Source of the DNA: a bacterium UBA2214
GTDB lineage: Bacteria > Zhuqueibacterota > Zhuqueibacteria > Residuimicrobiales > Residuimicrobiaceae
Direction of reading: 5' to 3'
NCBI GenBank assembly: GCA_002327255.1
Contig: DCUM01000110.1
Coordinates: forward strand, 17,433-23,679
DNA length: 6,247 nucleotides
This document shows positions 6,179 through 6,247 of the stretch, in pieces. Numbering within the stretch: position 1 is the first letter of the stretch; each line of letters opens with the position of its first letter. Below the pieces are notes generated by a model, which saw only the letters and a list, made by a program, of their open reading frames with translations, was not told the DNA's origin and made no database searches. The translations under genes and the position numbers were made by a program.

Positions 6179-6183
6179 GATAC

Positions 6184-6212
6184 AATTTACCAAAATTCCC
6201 CGCGAATAGCAA
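6184..6212 (-). promoter_or_regulatory. Candidate sigma-70-type promoter of rarA-lptD
   Basis: On the - strand, TTGCTA (6212-6207) and TAAATT (6189-6184) are separated by exactly 17 bases, each matching four of six consensus positions, in an AT-rich stretch about 130 bases upstream of rarA. This is the best pair I find in 6050-6247. The organism's sigma factor preference is unknown, which limits confidence. Confidence 0.45.
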
Positions 6213-6247
6213 GCCACAAAAGGGGCGAGGCATTTTTTCAAATAATG

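Noticed and set aside
6198..6237. Possible + strand terminator (CCCC...GGGG then TTTTTT)
   Set aside because: The pairing is four bases with a large loop and does not abut the T-run; the segment is better explained as the rarA promoter region.

Overview
The window reads as ordinary chromosomal DNA from a diderm (Gram-negative) bacterium. It carries the C-terminus of a TonB-dependent outer-membrane receptor and a complete LPS-assembly outer-membrane protein (LptD), so the cell has an outer membrane with LPS. The Oar-like style of the receptor end and the style of the LptD barrel suggest the FCB side of the bacterial tree (Bacteroidota, Calditrichota, KSB1-like lineages). That placement is an inference from protein style, not a measurement. 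I see no mobile element, CRISPR array, tRNA or rRNA.

Layout, left to right. Positions 1-348 (+) are the last 115 residues of the receptor gene, closed by a strong intrinsic terminator at 377-410. A roughly 350-base non-coding stretch follows, with a second hairpin and an AT-rich promoter-like segment. Next come two + strand genes that overlap by 11 bases: a Nudix hydrolase closely resembling animal NUDT22 (UDP-sugar pyrophosphatase), and a single-stranded DNA-binding protein (SSB) that lacks the usual C-terminal tip. Only 9 bases later they meet, tail to tail, a - strand pair. Read in the direction of transcription, this pair is rarA (AAA+ replication/recombination ATPase, 6049-4697) followed 3 bases later by lptD (4693-2039). 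The rarA promoter candidate and a GC-rich leader with competing inverted repeats fill 6050-6247.

Functionally the window mixes two themes: genome maintenance (SSB, RarA) and cell envelope (TonB-dependent receptor, LptD), with a nucleotide-sugar or nucleotide hydrolase beside them. rarA and lptD are almost certainly co-transcribed. The Nudix gene and ssb are probably co-transcribed and translationally coupled. No dramatic unknown system is evident. The points most worth a second look are the bacterial NUDT22-like protein with its stretched Nudix box, the tipless SSB paired with it, the two-cysteine LptD, and the rarA leader.
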